A stretch of 64,000 bases of DNA from Novipirellula caenicola (lineage in GTDB: Bacteria > Planctomycetota > Planctomycetia > Pirellulales > Pirellulaceae): assembly GCF_039545035.1 (NCBI RefSeq), contig NZ_BAABRO010000024.1:26775-90774 (forward strand), given 5' to 3'. Position 1 is the stretch's first letter. Every line of letters begins with the position of its first letter. Made by a program: the position numbers and the translations under genes. Below the pieces are notes generated by a model that was not told the origin of the DNA, did no database searches, and worked only from the letters and a program-made list of their open reading frames with translations. This document shows positions 28,737 through 38,879 of this stretch, piece after piece.

Positions 28737-30241
28737 AAAACCGATCCGTTACCTCGCTTGGCAAATCCGCGATCGCGGCGATCGATCCTCGACCGCGTGC
28801 TGACCATGTCATGATCGGAACCACCGATTCGCTGTGTCCTGAATGCATGACCGTGGTCCCCGCGAAAATCATCACGCGAGGTCAACGCGTTTACTTTCGC
28901 AAAAAATGCCCGCAACATGGTGTGCGAGAGGATTTCGTTTGCAGTGACGCTTCCTGGTGGGATCGCGACGAAGGGCACACGGCATCGGTTTTGCCGCTGG
29001 TCCGATCCACGGATGCCGCCAAGGGATGCCCGCATGACTGCGGGCTATGCGAGGAACATGAACAACACACTTGTATCGGATTGGTGGAACTGACCGACCG
29101 TTGCAATCTGAGTTGTCCGATGTGTTTCGCATCAAGCGGGCCGTCCGGAAAGGACCACTCGCTTGACGACATCATTGCCTCGTTGGATCGGTTGATCGAG
29201 TGTGAAGGACACGCCGAGGTGTGCCAATTATCCGGCGGCGAACCCACGCTTCACCCGCAGTTTGAACGAGTCGTGGACGAGGCACTCGCTCGGCCGATTG
29301 ATTATGTGATGATCAACACCAACGGATTGCGACTCGCCAAAGACGCGGCGCTCGTCGAGCGATTGGCAAAGAACCGAGATCGTATCGAAATCTATTTCCA
29401 GTGGGATGGGCTGGATCGCGAGTTGGTTCGCCGCGTGCGTGGCGAAGACGTGATCGATGCCAAACGCCGTGCCCTGGACCGATTAGGCGACGCGGATTTG
29501 AATGTCACGTTGGTCTCCACGCTGACATCGCCGCTCGACGAACACTTCTACCGCGATCTATGGGCCGAAGCGCTGGGGCGGCCGAACGTGACCGGGCTTA
29601 GCTTGCAGCCGGCGACGCTGAGCGGCCGCCACTGGCTGCCCGCCGATTTAGAGGACCGCGTCACGTTTCCAGACGTGATCCAAGGATTGGCCAAGGCCAG
29701 CGGAGGCATGATTCGCGAGCACGACTTCACGCCGCTGCCCTGCGCCCATCCGAACTGTCATCAAATCATGTTGGCGGCACGAGACGGAGACCGCTTGGCA
29801 GCACTCAATCAAATCGCACCGGTTGCCGACAACCTTGACTTGATCGCCGGTGGCATCAGCTTTACACCCGAGCGTTCCCAACAGCTTGTCCGTTTGTTTC
29901 TGGAGCGAATGTCACACTGTGGAAGCGATTGCGGATGTGCGGACGTCGTTTCGCTCGGTCCAACCATCTCGCCATCCTCAACGCCATCCGCCCCATTGTC
30001 CGCAAACATGGATCCGGTGCTCGATCGCTTCTTCGCCCGCGTGCTGGCGCAACAAGCTACCGCCAAAGACCTGATGCGAGTCACGATCACGAGTTTTCTT
30101 GATGCCTACAACTTTGACGTTCGCCAACTGATGAAATGTTGTACGCATCACGTTTTGCCAAGCGGTCACATGGTGCCGTTCTGTGCGTACAACACGTTGT
30201 ACCGCCCCGGCCATTTGAAGCTTCCACCGCTGAAACCATGA
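28733..30241 (+). CDS. Radical SAM protein of the Tes/MJ0619-like family
   Basis: 502 residues. An N-terminal cysteine region (CPECMTVVPAKI, KKCPQHG, then GCPHDCGLCEEHEQHTC) precedes the radical SAM CNLSCPMC motif (C124, C128, C131), SGGEPTLHPQF and a C-terminal cysteine set (HCGSDCGC, MKCCTHH, FCAYN). This layout matches the archaeal tetraether lipid synthase (Tes) family and its bacterial homologues. A role in coupling or modifying lipid chains is possible but inferred. The next gene is Lgt-like. Confidence 0.8.
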   Translation: MKNRSVTSLGKSAIAAIDPRPRADHVMIGTTDSLCPECMTVVPAKIITRGQRVYFRKKCPQHGVREDFVCSDASWWDRDEGHTASVLPLVRSTDAAKGCPHDCGLCEEHEQHTCIGLVELTDRCNLSCPMCFASSGPSGKDHSLDDIIASLDRLIECEGHAEVCQLSGGEPTLHPQFERVVDEALARPIDYVMINTNGLRLAKDAALVERLAKNRDRIEIYFQWDGLDRELVRRVRGEDVIDAKRRALDRLGDADLNVTLVSTLTSPLDEHFYRDLWAEALGRPNVTGLSLQPATLSGRHWLPADLEDRVTFPDVIQGLAKASGGMIREHDFTPLPCAHPNCHQIMLAARDGDRLAALNQIAPVADNLDLIAGGISFTPERSQQLVRLFLERMSHCGSDCGCADVVSLGPTISPSSTPSAPLSANMDPVLDRFFARVLAQQATAKDLMRVTITSFLDAYNFDVRQLMKCCTHHVLPSGHMVPFCAYNTLYRPGHLKLPPLKP

Positions 30242-30481
30242 GTGATAAACAAGCGACTGCCCGACGGCGTCACCCACCTGGTTCAAAGACCTCGCTTAAC
30301 GACACTTACGATTTGAATAGGACAAGGCAGACGAGTGGTCTGTCCCTGTTGAATCTTGCCTGTTGAATCTTAGGGTAGTGCTACCCCCATTTTGAACTCT
30401 CTGCGATCTCATGCATTCGACTGAGATGCAAGCGTCGATTACCGTTCATCTAAAACGACCTCCCTTCCTTCGTTACCTTTA

Positions 30482-31237
30482 ATGTTTCAATCTCGAATCG
30501 CCTACGCTGTTTGCATGGGGTTAGCTGCGGTGATCGCAACCTACTGGATCCGTCGTCGCCAACGGTCCATGAACCTGGATACCATGCAGCGAATCGGGAT
30601 TCTGGTTGGCGGACTGGTGGGCGCGACCGTCGGGGCAAAGCTGCCATTCCTGTTGGCGGGCACCTTTGCCGGAGGCAACCCGTTGGACCTGTGGTTCAGC
30701 GATGGGAAAACGGTGTTATGGGGTTTGGCCGGCGGCTATCTAGGAGTCGAGTTTGCCAAATGGACCTTTTACGTACGCGTTTCGACCGGTGACTCATTTG
30801 TCATTCCGATTGCCATTGCAATCGCAATCGGCCGCATCGGATGCTTGCTGTATGGATGTTGCTACGGCATCGCCACCAACCAACAATGGGGAATGCGATT
30901 TCCGACAGCCGATGACGGTGGATTGCTGCTGCGGCATCCAGCCCAGCTGTACGAGTTCGCGTTCCACATCGCGTTTGCCTGTGCGGCGTATTACGGAATC
31001 CGCCAGCAAAAAGCGATGCGGCACTGGATGCTGCTGTATTTGATCGCCTATGCCTCGTTCCGTTTTATCAGCGAGTCATGGCGTCCCGAACTACGGCTGG
31101 CGGGTGGATTGACCTTCTATCAATGGAGCAGTGTGGGGATCGGCATCGGCTTTTCCGCTCTACTTTTGTGGCGTTTGCGTGTTGAAAAAATGACGATTCG
31201 GTTAAACAACGATCCCGAATCGAAGTTTGGGATCTGA
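30482..31237 (+). CDS. Prolipoprotein diacylglyceryl transferase-like membrane protein
   Basis: 251 residues, about seven helices. GRIGCLLYGCCYG (~115-127) replaces the usual GRIxNFxNGE motif of Lgt, and HPAQLYE (~151) is conserved. It thus belongs to the Lgt superfamily, but the altered motif suggests a paralogue with a different substrate rather than the housekeeping Lgt. It lies 240 bp downstream of the Tes-like radical SAM gene on the same strand. The gap (30242-30481) has only a short direct repeat (ttgaatct) and no gene. Confidence 0.8.
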   Translation: MFQSRIAYAVCMGLAAVIATYWIRRRQRSMNLDTMQRIGILVGGLVGATVGAKLPFLLAGTFAGGNPLDLWFSDGKTVLWGLAGGYLGVEFAKWTFYVRVSTGDSFVIPIAIAIAIGRIGCLLYGCCYGIATNQQWGMRFPTADDGGLLLRHPAQLYEFAFHIAFACAAYYGIRQQKAMRHWMLLYLIAYASFRFISESWRPELRLAGGLTFYQWSSVGIGIGFSALLLWRLRVEKMTIRLNNDPESKFGI

Positions 31238-31358
31238 CAAACCATCCATTCACAGGTATTGTGTGCGAAAAACAGTCTAAGTTGAGGCGGCGCTGTTTTG
31301 CTCGGCTGCCATCACAACCTTCACTCTCAACGACTTTCACTCTGACCCCAGCTGAATC

Positions 31359-33095
31359 ATGCGATTTTTCTCGTTGCCCGTTTGCTTTGCCTTGATCGCA
31401 GCGTCCAGTGCCGGAGCGATTCCAACGTGTTGCGGCAAGGATTCTGCGGCGACGGTCGCCGTCACCGCCGAGGCATCACCAAAATCGTCCTCGCAACCTC
31501 GCGCGACCAATCCGGCATTGCCGCGTGTGGACACAATGCGTGAACTGCAATCCGAAGCGATCAAAAAACAATCAGCCGACTGGGGACACTGGGGACACAT
31601 TCCAAGCCGCTACAGCACTTGGCTAAACCATAGCAACCGGTTGATCCCAATCTATACGTTTGGCATCACGCTTGATCCGCTTCGTGAAGAAGGCAGTGTG
31701 TACAGCGACCCGGCACGTTTGGAAAAATTGTATGGCAAGGTTCCTACCAACACCGTCAATCCGACCGCAGCCTACTTTGACCAAACCGACGTTTATCGGT
31801 TGCAAAAGAAAGCCATCGAGCAGGGACGCAAAAACATCATCCTGTTCGTATTCGACGGTATGGATTGGCAAACCACACGAGCGGCAGCGATCTACAAATC
31901 AGGACGGGTCGGTTACGACACCGGACGTGGCGATGTTTTGTCGTTTCAAAATTACCGTGGTACTAAAACCGACTTCGGATACTTCTGTACCAGCCCTCGA
32001 CTCGGGGGCACCAAATTCGATGTCAATTCGCAAGTCGTGCTTGGCGGCGGCAAAGATGCCTCGGGAGGCTTCAATGTCAAACGCGGCGGCGCCTACCCTT
32101 GGCTCGAACAAAGCAACAGCGATTACCTTTTGGGGCTGGATCGCAGCGAACCGCACAGCGTCACGGACTCAGCCGCATCGGCGGTCAGCATGACCGCAGG
32201 CGTTAAAACCTATAACGGATCGATCAACTACACCGTCGATGGCGAACATATCGTCCCGATTGCTCGTGAACTGCAGCCGCAAGGCTTTCAGATCGGTGTC
32301 GTCACCAACGTGCCGCTAAGCCATGCGACTCCGGGGGCAGCCTATGCAAACAACGTGGCTCGCTATGACTACCAAGACATTGCCCGCGACATGGTGGGAT
32401 TGCGATCGGCGTCCCATCGCGACCACCCACTCCAGGGCATCGACGTGATCATTAGCGGTGGTTGGGGCGAAGGCAAAGACAAGGACGCCGCGCAGGGCGA
32501 CAACTTTGCTCAAGGCAATCCCTACTTTCATCAAACCGATCTGCACGCCATCGATCGCAAAAACGGTGGCAAGTACACGGTGGCCCAGCGAACCAGTGGT
32601 GTCGCCGGACGTGCGGGATTGATGCAGGGGGCCGACGAAGCGATTCGCCAAGGCACTCGGTTTCTTGGATTCTATGGCGCGACTGGCGGCCACTTGCCAT
32701 TTCAAACGGCTGACGGCGGTTTCAATCCCACCTTTGATGCAAAGGGAACCGAATCGTATTCGCAGGCCGATATCGACGAGAACCCGACGCTTGCGGATAT
32801 GGCCGAAGCGGCCTTAAAAATCCTGGAAAAATCCGAAACGGGATTCTGGTTGATGGTCGAAGCCGGAGACGTCGATTGGGCTAACCATGCCAACAACTTG
32901 GACAACAGTATCGGTGCGGTCCTGAGCGGCGAAGCGGCCTTCGAAAGGATCGTCGATTGGGTCGAGCGGACCCAGGGCTGGGACGACACCGCCATCATCG
33001 TGACCTCGGATCACGGCCATTTCTTGGTCATCGACGACGCCGAAGTGATCGCCGAAGCGGGCCGCGAGGATCGCCAAGCGGTTTCGACACCGTGA
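31359..33095 (+). CDS. Alkaline phosphatase (PhoA superfamily), exported
   Basis: 578 residues with a signal peptide (MRFFSLPVCFALIAASSAGA). Active-site motifs are FVFDGMDW (metal Asp), VTDSAASAVSMTAG with nucleophile S271, SHATPGA, EAGDVDWANHANN and TSDHGH. This is the alkaline phosphatase layout. It ends about 30 residues after the final metal His with no clear C-terminal extension. It releases phosphate from organic phosphomonoesters in the periplasm. Stand-alone gene. Confidence 0.9.
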   Translation: MRFFSLPVCFALIAASSAGAIPTCCGKDSAATVAVTAEASPKSSSQPRATNPALPRVDTMRELQSEAIKKQSADWGHWGHIPSRYSTWLNHSNRLIPIYTFGITLDPLREEGSVYSDPARLEKLYGKVPTNTVNPTAAYFDQTDVYRLQKKAIEQGRKNIILFVFDGMDWQTTRAAAIYKSGRVGYDTGRGDVLSFQNYRGTKTDFGYFCTSPRLGGTKFDVNSQVVLGGGKDASGGFNVKRGGAYPWLEQSNSDYLLGLDRSEPHSVTDSAASAVSMTAGVKTYNGSINYTVDGEHIVPIARELQPQGFQIGVVTNVPLSHATPGAAYANNVARYDYQDIARDMVGLRSASHRDHPLQGIDVIISGGWGEGKDKDAAQGDNFAQGNPYFHQTDLHAIDRKNGGKYTVAQRTSGVAGRAGLMQGADEAIRQGTRFLGFYGATGGHLPFQTADGGFNPTFDAKGTESYSQADIDENPTLADMAEAALKILEKSETGFWLMVEAGDVDWANHANNLDNSIGAVLSGEAAFERIVDWVERTQGWDDTAIIVTSDHGHFLVIDDAEVIAEAGREDRQAVSTP

Positions 33096-33612
33096 TTTTT
33101 CGCGGCGATCGCATCGGTGATCCCCCCAACACGGATGCCTCGTAACCACGACTCAGCCGCAAAAATCTCGCTCCTTTGACGAGTTTCGCGATGTCTGCTG
33201 CGGTCACCGGACTTTTTTCCGCTGGTCAAGCCGAGTACCACTAGGTAGACTGGGCCAGTTCGTCACACACCGGTGCTTGAGTCCATTTTGAAGATCATCG
33301 CCCTACGGCTTTGACCCAAAATGCTTGAATTCAATCACCGGCGTGTGACAGAGAGTAGTCCGCCATTCCAATCAGCGTCGAACGAGACCTGCGCCGGAAT
33401 GCCAATTTCAGCATCGATTTGCTGGGGGCGAGGGGCAGGTCGCACAAGTCCGATTGAACGAATTTAACGAATTTAACGAAGGCCTCGGGCAGCCGATGTC
33501 GGGGACGAGCGTGGCTCGTCTAAAAAACCGAACTCGAATTTACCCCGCGGCAAGATCAAGTTCACTTCGGTCTTTGCCTCGCTGCGGTGATTGGAACCGG
33601 TGTTTGGAACCA
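33096..33612. other. Intergenic region with a 14-bp inverted repeat
   Basis: About 515 bases. Inverted arms gtcacacaccggtg (33262-33275) and caccggcgtgtgac (33336-33349) match at 13 of 14 bases. A short direct repeat of cgaatttaa lies near 33460-33478. The RNase III frame is open from 33454, but that N-terminal part is not protein-like. Confidence 0.5.
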
Positions 33613-34437
33613 ATGTCACACAGCAAACAGGGTGTATCCGTGAATTCATCGGAGTTTGATTCCGTTTCCGATGCCGCTGAAATCAACCTTGTCGATGACC
33701 TCGAAGGTGTCGACGGAGGCGATCAAGCATCGAAGCTGAGACTTTGCCAGGAAATCATCGACTATCGTTTCAAAGACGAATCGTTGCTGTTATCCGCTTT
33801 GACGCATGCCTCGGGCGCTTCCCACCGGCTCGAAAGCAACGAACGGCTCGAGTTTCTCGGCGATTCGGTTCTCGGATTGACCGTCTGCCACTGGTTGTAC
33901 GAGGAATACCCCGAATACAACGAAGGCGATTTGACCAAGATCAAATCGTATGTCGTCAGCCGACGTTCGTGTGGCAAGATCGCCTGTGCCCTCGGACTGG
34001 ATCGCTGCTTGATCGTCGGACGAGGCGTGACTCGCAATCGCAGCTTTCCCAAGTCGTTGGTCAGCGATGTTTTTGAAGCCATCGTCGCGGCGGTCTATCT
34101 AGATGGCGGTCCCGAAGTGATTCGCGAACGGCTGAAAAAATGGCTGGCCGATGAGGTCCGCGTCGCAGTCGAAAGCCAAGGCGCAAGCAACTTCAAAAGC
34201 ACACTGCAACAATACGCACAGCGAGAGCTTTCGAGCACTCCCGTTTATCGGATGATCCGCGAAACGGGGCCCGATCACCGCAAAGCGTTCTTGATTTCAG
34301 CGGTGATCGAAGACCGTAGCTTTCCCGCCGCTTGGGGTAACAACAAAAAGGATGCCGAGCAACGCGCGGCATCCAATGCGTTGGCGGAACTACACGATCT
34401 GTCCGTGCCGTATCCGCAAGACGAAATGCATGATTAG
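33613..34437 (+). CDS. rnc: Ribonuclease III
   Basis: 274 residues from ATG 33613; a GTG at 33640 is an alternative. The RNase III signature NERLEFLGDSVLG is present with downstream metal residues in SDVFEAIVAAVYLDGG, followed by a C-terminal dsRNA-binding domain (FKSTLQQYAQREL ... NNKKDAEQRAASNALAEL). It processes rRNA and other double-stranded RNA. The N-terminal ~40 residues are an acidic extension. Single-gene unit with repeats after the stop. Confidence 0.93.
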   Translation: MSHSKQGVSVNSSEFDSVSDAAEINLVDDLEGVDGGDQASKLRLCQEIIDYRFKDESLLLSALTHASGASHRLESNERLEFLGDSVLGLTVCHWLYEEYPEYNEGDLTKIKSYVVSRRSCGKIACALGLDRCLIVGRGVTRNRSFPKSLVSDVFEAIVAAVYLDGGPEVIRERLKKWLADEVRVAVESQGASNFKSTLQQYAQRELSSTPVYRMIRETGPDHRKAFLISAVIEDRSFPAAWGNNKKDAEQRAASNALAELHDLSVPYPQDEMHD

Positions 34438-34504
34438 TGAGCGATCCGCTAGCTAACGATCCACAGGCGAACGATCAGTTATCGAACGCCCCACAGTCGA
34501 ACGA

Positions 34505-35911
34505 TCAGTGCGATTCAGGGAACTGAAAACCGTGAGGCAACTGGAACCCCGAGCCGCTTGGCGAACTCGCTTCGCTGTCGGCTGGTTTTTCTGCCGCTGG
34601 CTGAACCGGCTTGGCCGCTGGTTTAGCAGCCGCTCCAGGCGTGGTGGGCCATGTGCCTGGCGTTGTCTCGGCTGTCGCCTTTGGATTGACACTTAGCGTG
34701 GCCGGCTGAAAACTAGGCGTCGAATAGCTTGGCACCGCTGGCGATGCGGGCGTGGTCGCTGCAGCATTCGGGTTGCCGGTTGCTGTGGACGGTGCCCAAG
34801 TTGTCGCCGCCGGGCGATAGCTGACCGCCGCAGCAGGAACATCAGCATTGGCCCGAGCCGCGATGCTGGCCGCTGCATCAGTGGTGCCGTTTGCCGGAGC
34901 ACCAGCCGCTTGCGCGACCGAGGCTTGGGTTTGAGGCGGCTGAGCTGCGATCTTTTCGACAGGGGCTTGAGCAGGATTCACGCCTCGCGACGCATCGATC
35001 TGTGCAAGCATTTCGCGTGAGCGTTCGACGGCCTTCTTGACGGCCGCGTCGCTGGCACCTTGAGCGTCAAATTTGAGCGTTTCCGACAAGAAGCCGCGAG
35101 CTTCGTTCATTTGCCCCTTGCTGTAGTGCAAGTAGGCCATGTTGAAGTTAGCAACGGCCGGCTTGTTGTTCTGCATCAATACCTGCAACGCCTCTTGCTT
35201 CTTGTTGGATTCAAACAAGACGCTTGCCAAGTTGTTGGCGTAACGGGATGTCCCCGGAGCCAGTTCGAGCGATTTGGCAATCATCTTTGCCGCTTCGTCA
35301 TGGTTTCCGGTCTTGCTGAGGGTTAACCCCAGATCGTTGTACAGTGCCGCATCACCAGGACTTTGCTTGATGGCAAGCTGGAAGTACTCAGTCGCTTTGG
35401 CATGATTGCCTTGGCGGAAATGAAGTCGCGCGATACTGGTCAACGCGGCGCTATCATTAGGCGTTTTTTCCAACGCCTTGTTGTAGCTTTCCATTGCCTT
35501 TTGAAAGTTGCCGGTCGATTCCCAAAGTTGCCCATTGGCGACAAGCACTTCAGGACCCACGGTGGCAGGTTCATCGGTCAAACGCAGTGGATCGGTATCC
35601 GAAGTCTCGGCGGCATCCTTTGCCGAATCACGTCGGAAGACGCCTGCGATCGCGTCGGTCGTTTTGCCGATCGCGTTCTTGGCCGAAACGCCAACCGCAC
35701 TGACTTGGTCCTTGGCACCGGTCGCGGTTGAAGCGATCGACTCGGTCATCGAAGGCTGGTCGGCCTTTGGCGCATCGATCGTGGCTCGCGAAAACGGGTT
35801 CATCGACGCAAACGTCGGCCGTTGGTTCGAGCATCCCGTCGAGAAGCTCACGGCTGAACCGGCAATAAGCGAGAAGAGCAGTGCGCGTTGAATTTTTGTT
35901 GATCGTTTCAC
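34505..35911 (-). CDS. TPR-repeat lipoprotein
   Basis: 468 residues from a GTG at 35911, chosen because GGGAGAA lies 6 bases upstream; an in-frame ATG at 35932 is possible. The signal peptide ends with a lipobox (VSFSTGC). Tandem TPR units run from about residue 125 to 280 (GNFQKAMESYNKALEKTPND, GNHAKATEYFQLAIKQSPGD, GNHDEAAKMIAKSLELAPG). The C-terminal third is Ala/Pro-rich and low in complexity. Probably a periplasmic scaffold; function unknown. Confidence 0.85.
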   Translation of the reverse strand: MKRSTKIQRALLFSLIAGSAVSFSTGCSNQRPTFASMNPFSRATIDAPKADQPSMTESIASTATGAKDQVSAVGVSAKNAIGKTTDAIAGVFRRDSAKDAAETSDTDPLRLTDEPATVGPEVLVANGQLWESTGNFQKAMESYNKALEKTPNDSAALTSIARLHFRQGNHAKATEYFQLAIKQSPGDAALYNDLGLTLSKTGNHDEAAKMIAKSLELAPGTSRYANNLASVLFESNKKQEALQVLMQNNKPAVANFNMAYLHYSKGQMNEARGFLSETLKFDAQGASDAAVKKAVERSREMLAQIDASRGVNPAQAPVEKIAAQPPQTQASVAQAAGAPANGTTDAAASIAARANADVPAAAVSYRPAATTWAPSTATGNPNAAATTPASPAVPSYSTPSFQPATLSVNPKATAETTPGTWPTTPGAAAKPAAKPVQPAAEKPADSEASSPSGSGFQLPHGFQFPESH

Positions 35912-36220
35912 GAGAAATTCTCCCGAAGGCATGCCGTTGAAGTCCTCGAATAGCAGTAGAGACTTCAGAATGGTCTGGGCAAGCAAATTTGCGGTTTAAT
36001 CGAATGGTTCCGTTTTTAGGGATCGACCCGGATCCCCCGGTAACTTGACTGCGTTTAGCAATTTGCTGAAAAGACAATAAAAAAGACGAACTTCCTGTAA
36101 AGAAAGTCCGTCTTTCGATTGAACGCTAGCATCGCTGAAGCCGTTTTGGGGCTCGCCTTGGTTGCTAGCAAGACGTGTTGGCTTGCAAGCATGGATTGCT
36201 TGCAAGCATGCTTGTCACGA
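35912..36220. other. Intergenic region holding a terminator
   Basis: Upstream of the TPR lipoprotein and downstream of the secreted-protein gene. Besides the terminator at 36079-36115, it has a 13-base direct repeat, ttgcaagcatg-containing, around 36180-36212. No gene is supported. Confidence 0.5.
36079..36115 (-). terminator. Rho-independent terminator of the secreted-protein gene
   Basis: Read on the minus strand: arms aagacggactttc / gaagttcgtctt around a 7-8 base loop followed by a run of T. It lies ~105 bases after the stop of the gene at 36221-36784. Confidence 0.8.
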
Positions 36221-36784
36221 CTACTGGGTCGCGGTCGCACTGCCCGATGCGGAAACCGAAGGCAGCTTCGGTGCCGGCAACACTTCCATCCAGTTCCGAT
36301 TGATCTTGGTTGCCCAAGCACCGGGAGCGGTGGAAGGCTCGCGATCGGTCACAAAAACATTGGTGGCGACACCGGCGGTTTGGATACCGTCGAGCGTTTG
36401 CCGAACCGCAGCCACGCGAGCATCGGTCTCTTCGTCGCTCTTGCCACGCAGCACGTAGATGTTCCGTCGCGACTCGGGTGATTGGGTGGCGATCCAATGA
36501 ACACGATTGTGTCCCGAGGCTAGCAGAGCGCCATCACCGGATCGGAACAATTCGTGACCGATCGTGTTGTGTAGCCGCCATCCGTTGTTTTTCATCACTT
36601 CAAATGGAGCGGTCACTTGACGTGCGTCCATTTCTTGGAATGGCTCGGGCCATGCATTGTTGCGGTGATAATCAATGCTCGCTTGATGCCAAAATTGGTG
36701 CCAATCAGCGGATACGGTTCCCACTGAAACGCTGAGCATCAAAGCTGCGATGGCAATGCGGCCGCGTCGAACTAAATGTTTCAT
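36221..36784 (-). CDS. Secreted hypothetical protein
   Basis: 187 residues from ATG 36784 with AAGGAA upstream. A signal peptide (MKHLVRRGRIAIAALMLSVSVGTVSA) precedes an exported domain with no recognised motif. WRLHNTIGHELFRSGDGALL and a later RNIYVLRG are conserved-looking. A BON- or OmpA-like fold was considered but no signature is seen. The 3' end carries its own terminator. Confidence 0.7.
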   Translation of the reverse strand: MKHLVRRGRIAIAALMLSVSVGTVSADWHQFWHQASIDYHRNNAWPEPFQEMDARQVTAPFEVMKNNGWRLHNTIGHELFRSGDGALLASGHNRVHWIATQSPESRRNIYVLRGKSDEETDARVAAVRQTLDGIQTAGVATNVFVTDREPSTAPGAWATKINRNWMEVLPAPKLPSVSASGSATATQ

Positions 36785-37301
36785 ATCAGGCAGTTCCTTC
36801 CGCCGGGTGCGTTCACAATTCAAGAGCAGCATGCGCGATGGGCATCCAAAGCTCAGGGCCGACATTCACATCGACCTGCTCGAGACGGAATCCATACCGC
36901 CTTGCTAGGAACTATCGGCCGCACCACCCCAATGACTTGTCCGTGGCTGAGCGACTCGGGCATGACCGCTAGAACCGTCACACTCTGCCAACGGCAACCG
37001 ATCCACGGTGAAACGCAATCCGGTTCGCGAGCCCTCATCGGTCCTGTTCGGAAATAACTTCGTCATTCGAGTTTTGTGAGCAATCAACCGGGTGAGGTGT
37101 TTTCTCGGCGAGTGGACGCAACAGGCCGACCCAAGCAGCGAAGTAACGTTTTTTTGAAAAATATGGCCGGCAACGATGGGGATGCTACCAAGATCCCCGC
37201 CGCCGCTGCGAATAGGATGAATGAATCGGAACGGAATCCCGGCGTCTGTTCCTTTCCCCCGCGTCTGTTCCTAGCCCCACTGCTCATCGAGATCGTCAAT
37301 C
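36785..37301. other. Divergent intergenic region, no gene seen
   Basis: About 515 bases between the secreted-protein gene and the DUF4013-like membrane gene. Open frames here lack protein character. Promoters for both neighbours are expected; none was fixed. Confidence 0.4.
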
Positions 37302-38687
37302 GTGGCTCGACCATCCTCTTCCCACACCGATTTGCACGACGAGTCCAGCGAGACGCAGCCCGATTTGATCGTAGCATCGCTTGTCGACCAGGACCCAGCC
37401 GAATTGCCGATCGCGGCGACCCTTGTCAGTGAAACGAGCGATCGGAGTGATGAAGTGGCCTCTGACGCATTAACGGATGCCGCAGTGGCGAAACGCGAAG
37501 CCATTGGATGCCGGGGTGACGAGGTGGCGTCCGGCGTCTCGACCGCCGACGGGGAATCGATTCGCCCAAGTCGTCTGCGACGAGGATGGGGATTTTTGAC
37601 ATGGGCGGTTTCGGGCACGTTTTCGCTGGTATCACTGATCGTGATCCTGGCGGTGTTGACCGCGATCCCGCTGCTGCAATTGATCGCCTTCGGTTACTTG
37701 TTGGACGTGGCAGGGCGGCTAACCAATGGCGCCAAGTTTTCTGACGCGCTGCCCAATTTGCGTCGTGCCGGCACCGTGGGACTGGCCGCGCTCGCCATCT
37801 TTCTTGCTTCGCTACCGACGCAATTACTAATCCACTGGGAATCGGTTGCCCAATTGATCGAACCTGGTTCGGCCCAAGCCGCTTCGATGCGGACGATGGC
37901 GATCATTGTTTGCTTCCTTGCGCTGGCGTACCTGATGTGGGCTTGGGTACGCGGTGGATCGCTGCGGCATTACTTGTGGCCTGAGCCTAAACGATTTTTA
38001 CGTGAAGCATGGCGTCCGCGGACGTATCACACCGCGGTGGACTCGTTGTGGGATTTCACGACTGCATTCGAATTACCACGTCTTTTCTGGTTGGGGCTGC
38101 GGGGTTTCATCGGCACGTTGATTTGGTTGTCGCCGGCCTTGCTGTTGATCGCGGCCAACCGAAACGGAAAACCCGGAGCCGCCGGCGTGATCGGAGCGGT
38201 TTGCATTTTGTTTCTCGGCATCTCGCTGCTCTACCTGCCGATGTTGCAAGCCCACTTTGCCTCGGTCAATCGGTTGCGGGGACTGTTTGCCGTTCGCACG
38301 ATTCGCCGCGATTTTCGCCGAGCGCCGTGGGCGTGGCTGCTTGCGATGGTCATCGGTTTGGTGCTGATGCCGATTCCGCTGTACCTGTTGAAGATCGAAG
38401 CCACTCCACGTGAAGTGGTTTGGTTGCCGTGCCTCGTCTTTGTCGCCTTTATCTTGCCCGCACGAATCGCCGAGGGCTTGGCACTGCGACGGGCGCGAAG
38501 CAAAGCAGAACCTAGTGGCACTTGGGCCCGCATCTCTCGCTGGAGTGTCCGGCTGCTGATGTTGCCCGTCGTGGGAACCTATTTGGCGTTTTTGCAGTTG
38601 TCCCAGTACACCAGCTGGGACGGGCTGATGACGTGGATTCAACAACACGCGATCCTGTTGCCGATCCCGTTCATGGGGGGCGTCTAA
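37302..38687 (+). CDS. DUF4013-like polytopic membrane protein
   Basis: 461 residues from a GTG at 37302 (start uncertain). The first ~95 residues are polar and low in complexity; then about eight hydrophobic segments follow, beginning GFLTWAVSGTFSLVSLIVIL and including LLQLIAFGYLLDVAGRL, as in DUF4013-type planctomycete membrane proteins. Function unknown. Downstream (38688-39158) is a palindromic intergenic element. Confidence 0.6.
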   Translation: MARPSSSHTDLHDESSETQPDLIVASLVDQDPAELPIAATLVSETSDRSDEVASDALTDAAVAKREAIGCRGDEVASGVSTADGESIRPSRLRRGWGFLTWAVSGTFSLVSLIVILAVLTAIPLLQLIAFGYLLDVAGRLTNGAKFSDALPNLRRAGTVGLAALAIFLASLPTQLLIHWESVAQLIEPGSAQAASMRTMAIIVCFLALAYLMWAWVRGGSLRHYLWPEPKRFLREAWRPRTYHTAVDSLWDFTTAFELPRLFWLGLRGFIGTLIWLSPALLLIAANRNGKPGAAGVIGAVCILFLGISLLYLPMLQAHFASVNRLRGLFAVRTIRRDFRRAPWAWLLAMVIGLVLMPIPLYLLKIEATPREVVWLPCLVFVAFILPARIAEGLALRRARSKAEPSGTWARISRWSVRLLMLPVVGTYLAFLQLSQYTSWDGLMTWIQQHAILLPIPFMGGV

Positions 38688-38731
38688 GGATCGCCCCATT
38701 GAGAATCCTCGATCCTGCCTAGATCGTTCCT

Positions 38732-38879
38732 GTAGCGAAAGTCGCGGGCGGCTTGTTGTTTTAGTCGTACGATGGACTTCCTAGTCCGTCGAATGCGCCA
38801 TTGACGGACGAGGAAGTCCATCCCACACCCCTTGCCGCAGGAACCTTCATTAAATCAACAAGCCGTCAAGACTTTCGGC
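38732..38879. repeat. Nested palindromic element
   Basis: Outer arms: cgaaagtcgcgggcggcttg (from 38736) and a partner ending near 38877 containing aacaagccgtcaag. Inner arms: gatggacttcctagtccgtc (38771-38790) and gacggacgaggaagtccatc (38803-38822), 19 of 20 matching. The same outer arm recurs at 44991-45137, so this is a dispersed family. The rest of the gap up to 39158 has a short direct repeat (agctcgttctc, 39080-39111) and no gene. Confidence 0.75.

Noticed and set aside
30136..30366. 76-codon frame after the radical SAM gene
   Set aside because: Most of it overlaps the radical SAM gene in another frame; the rest has no coding signal.
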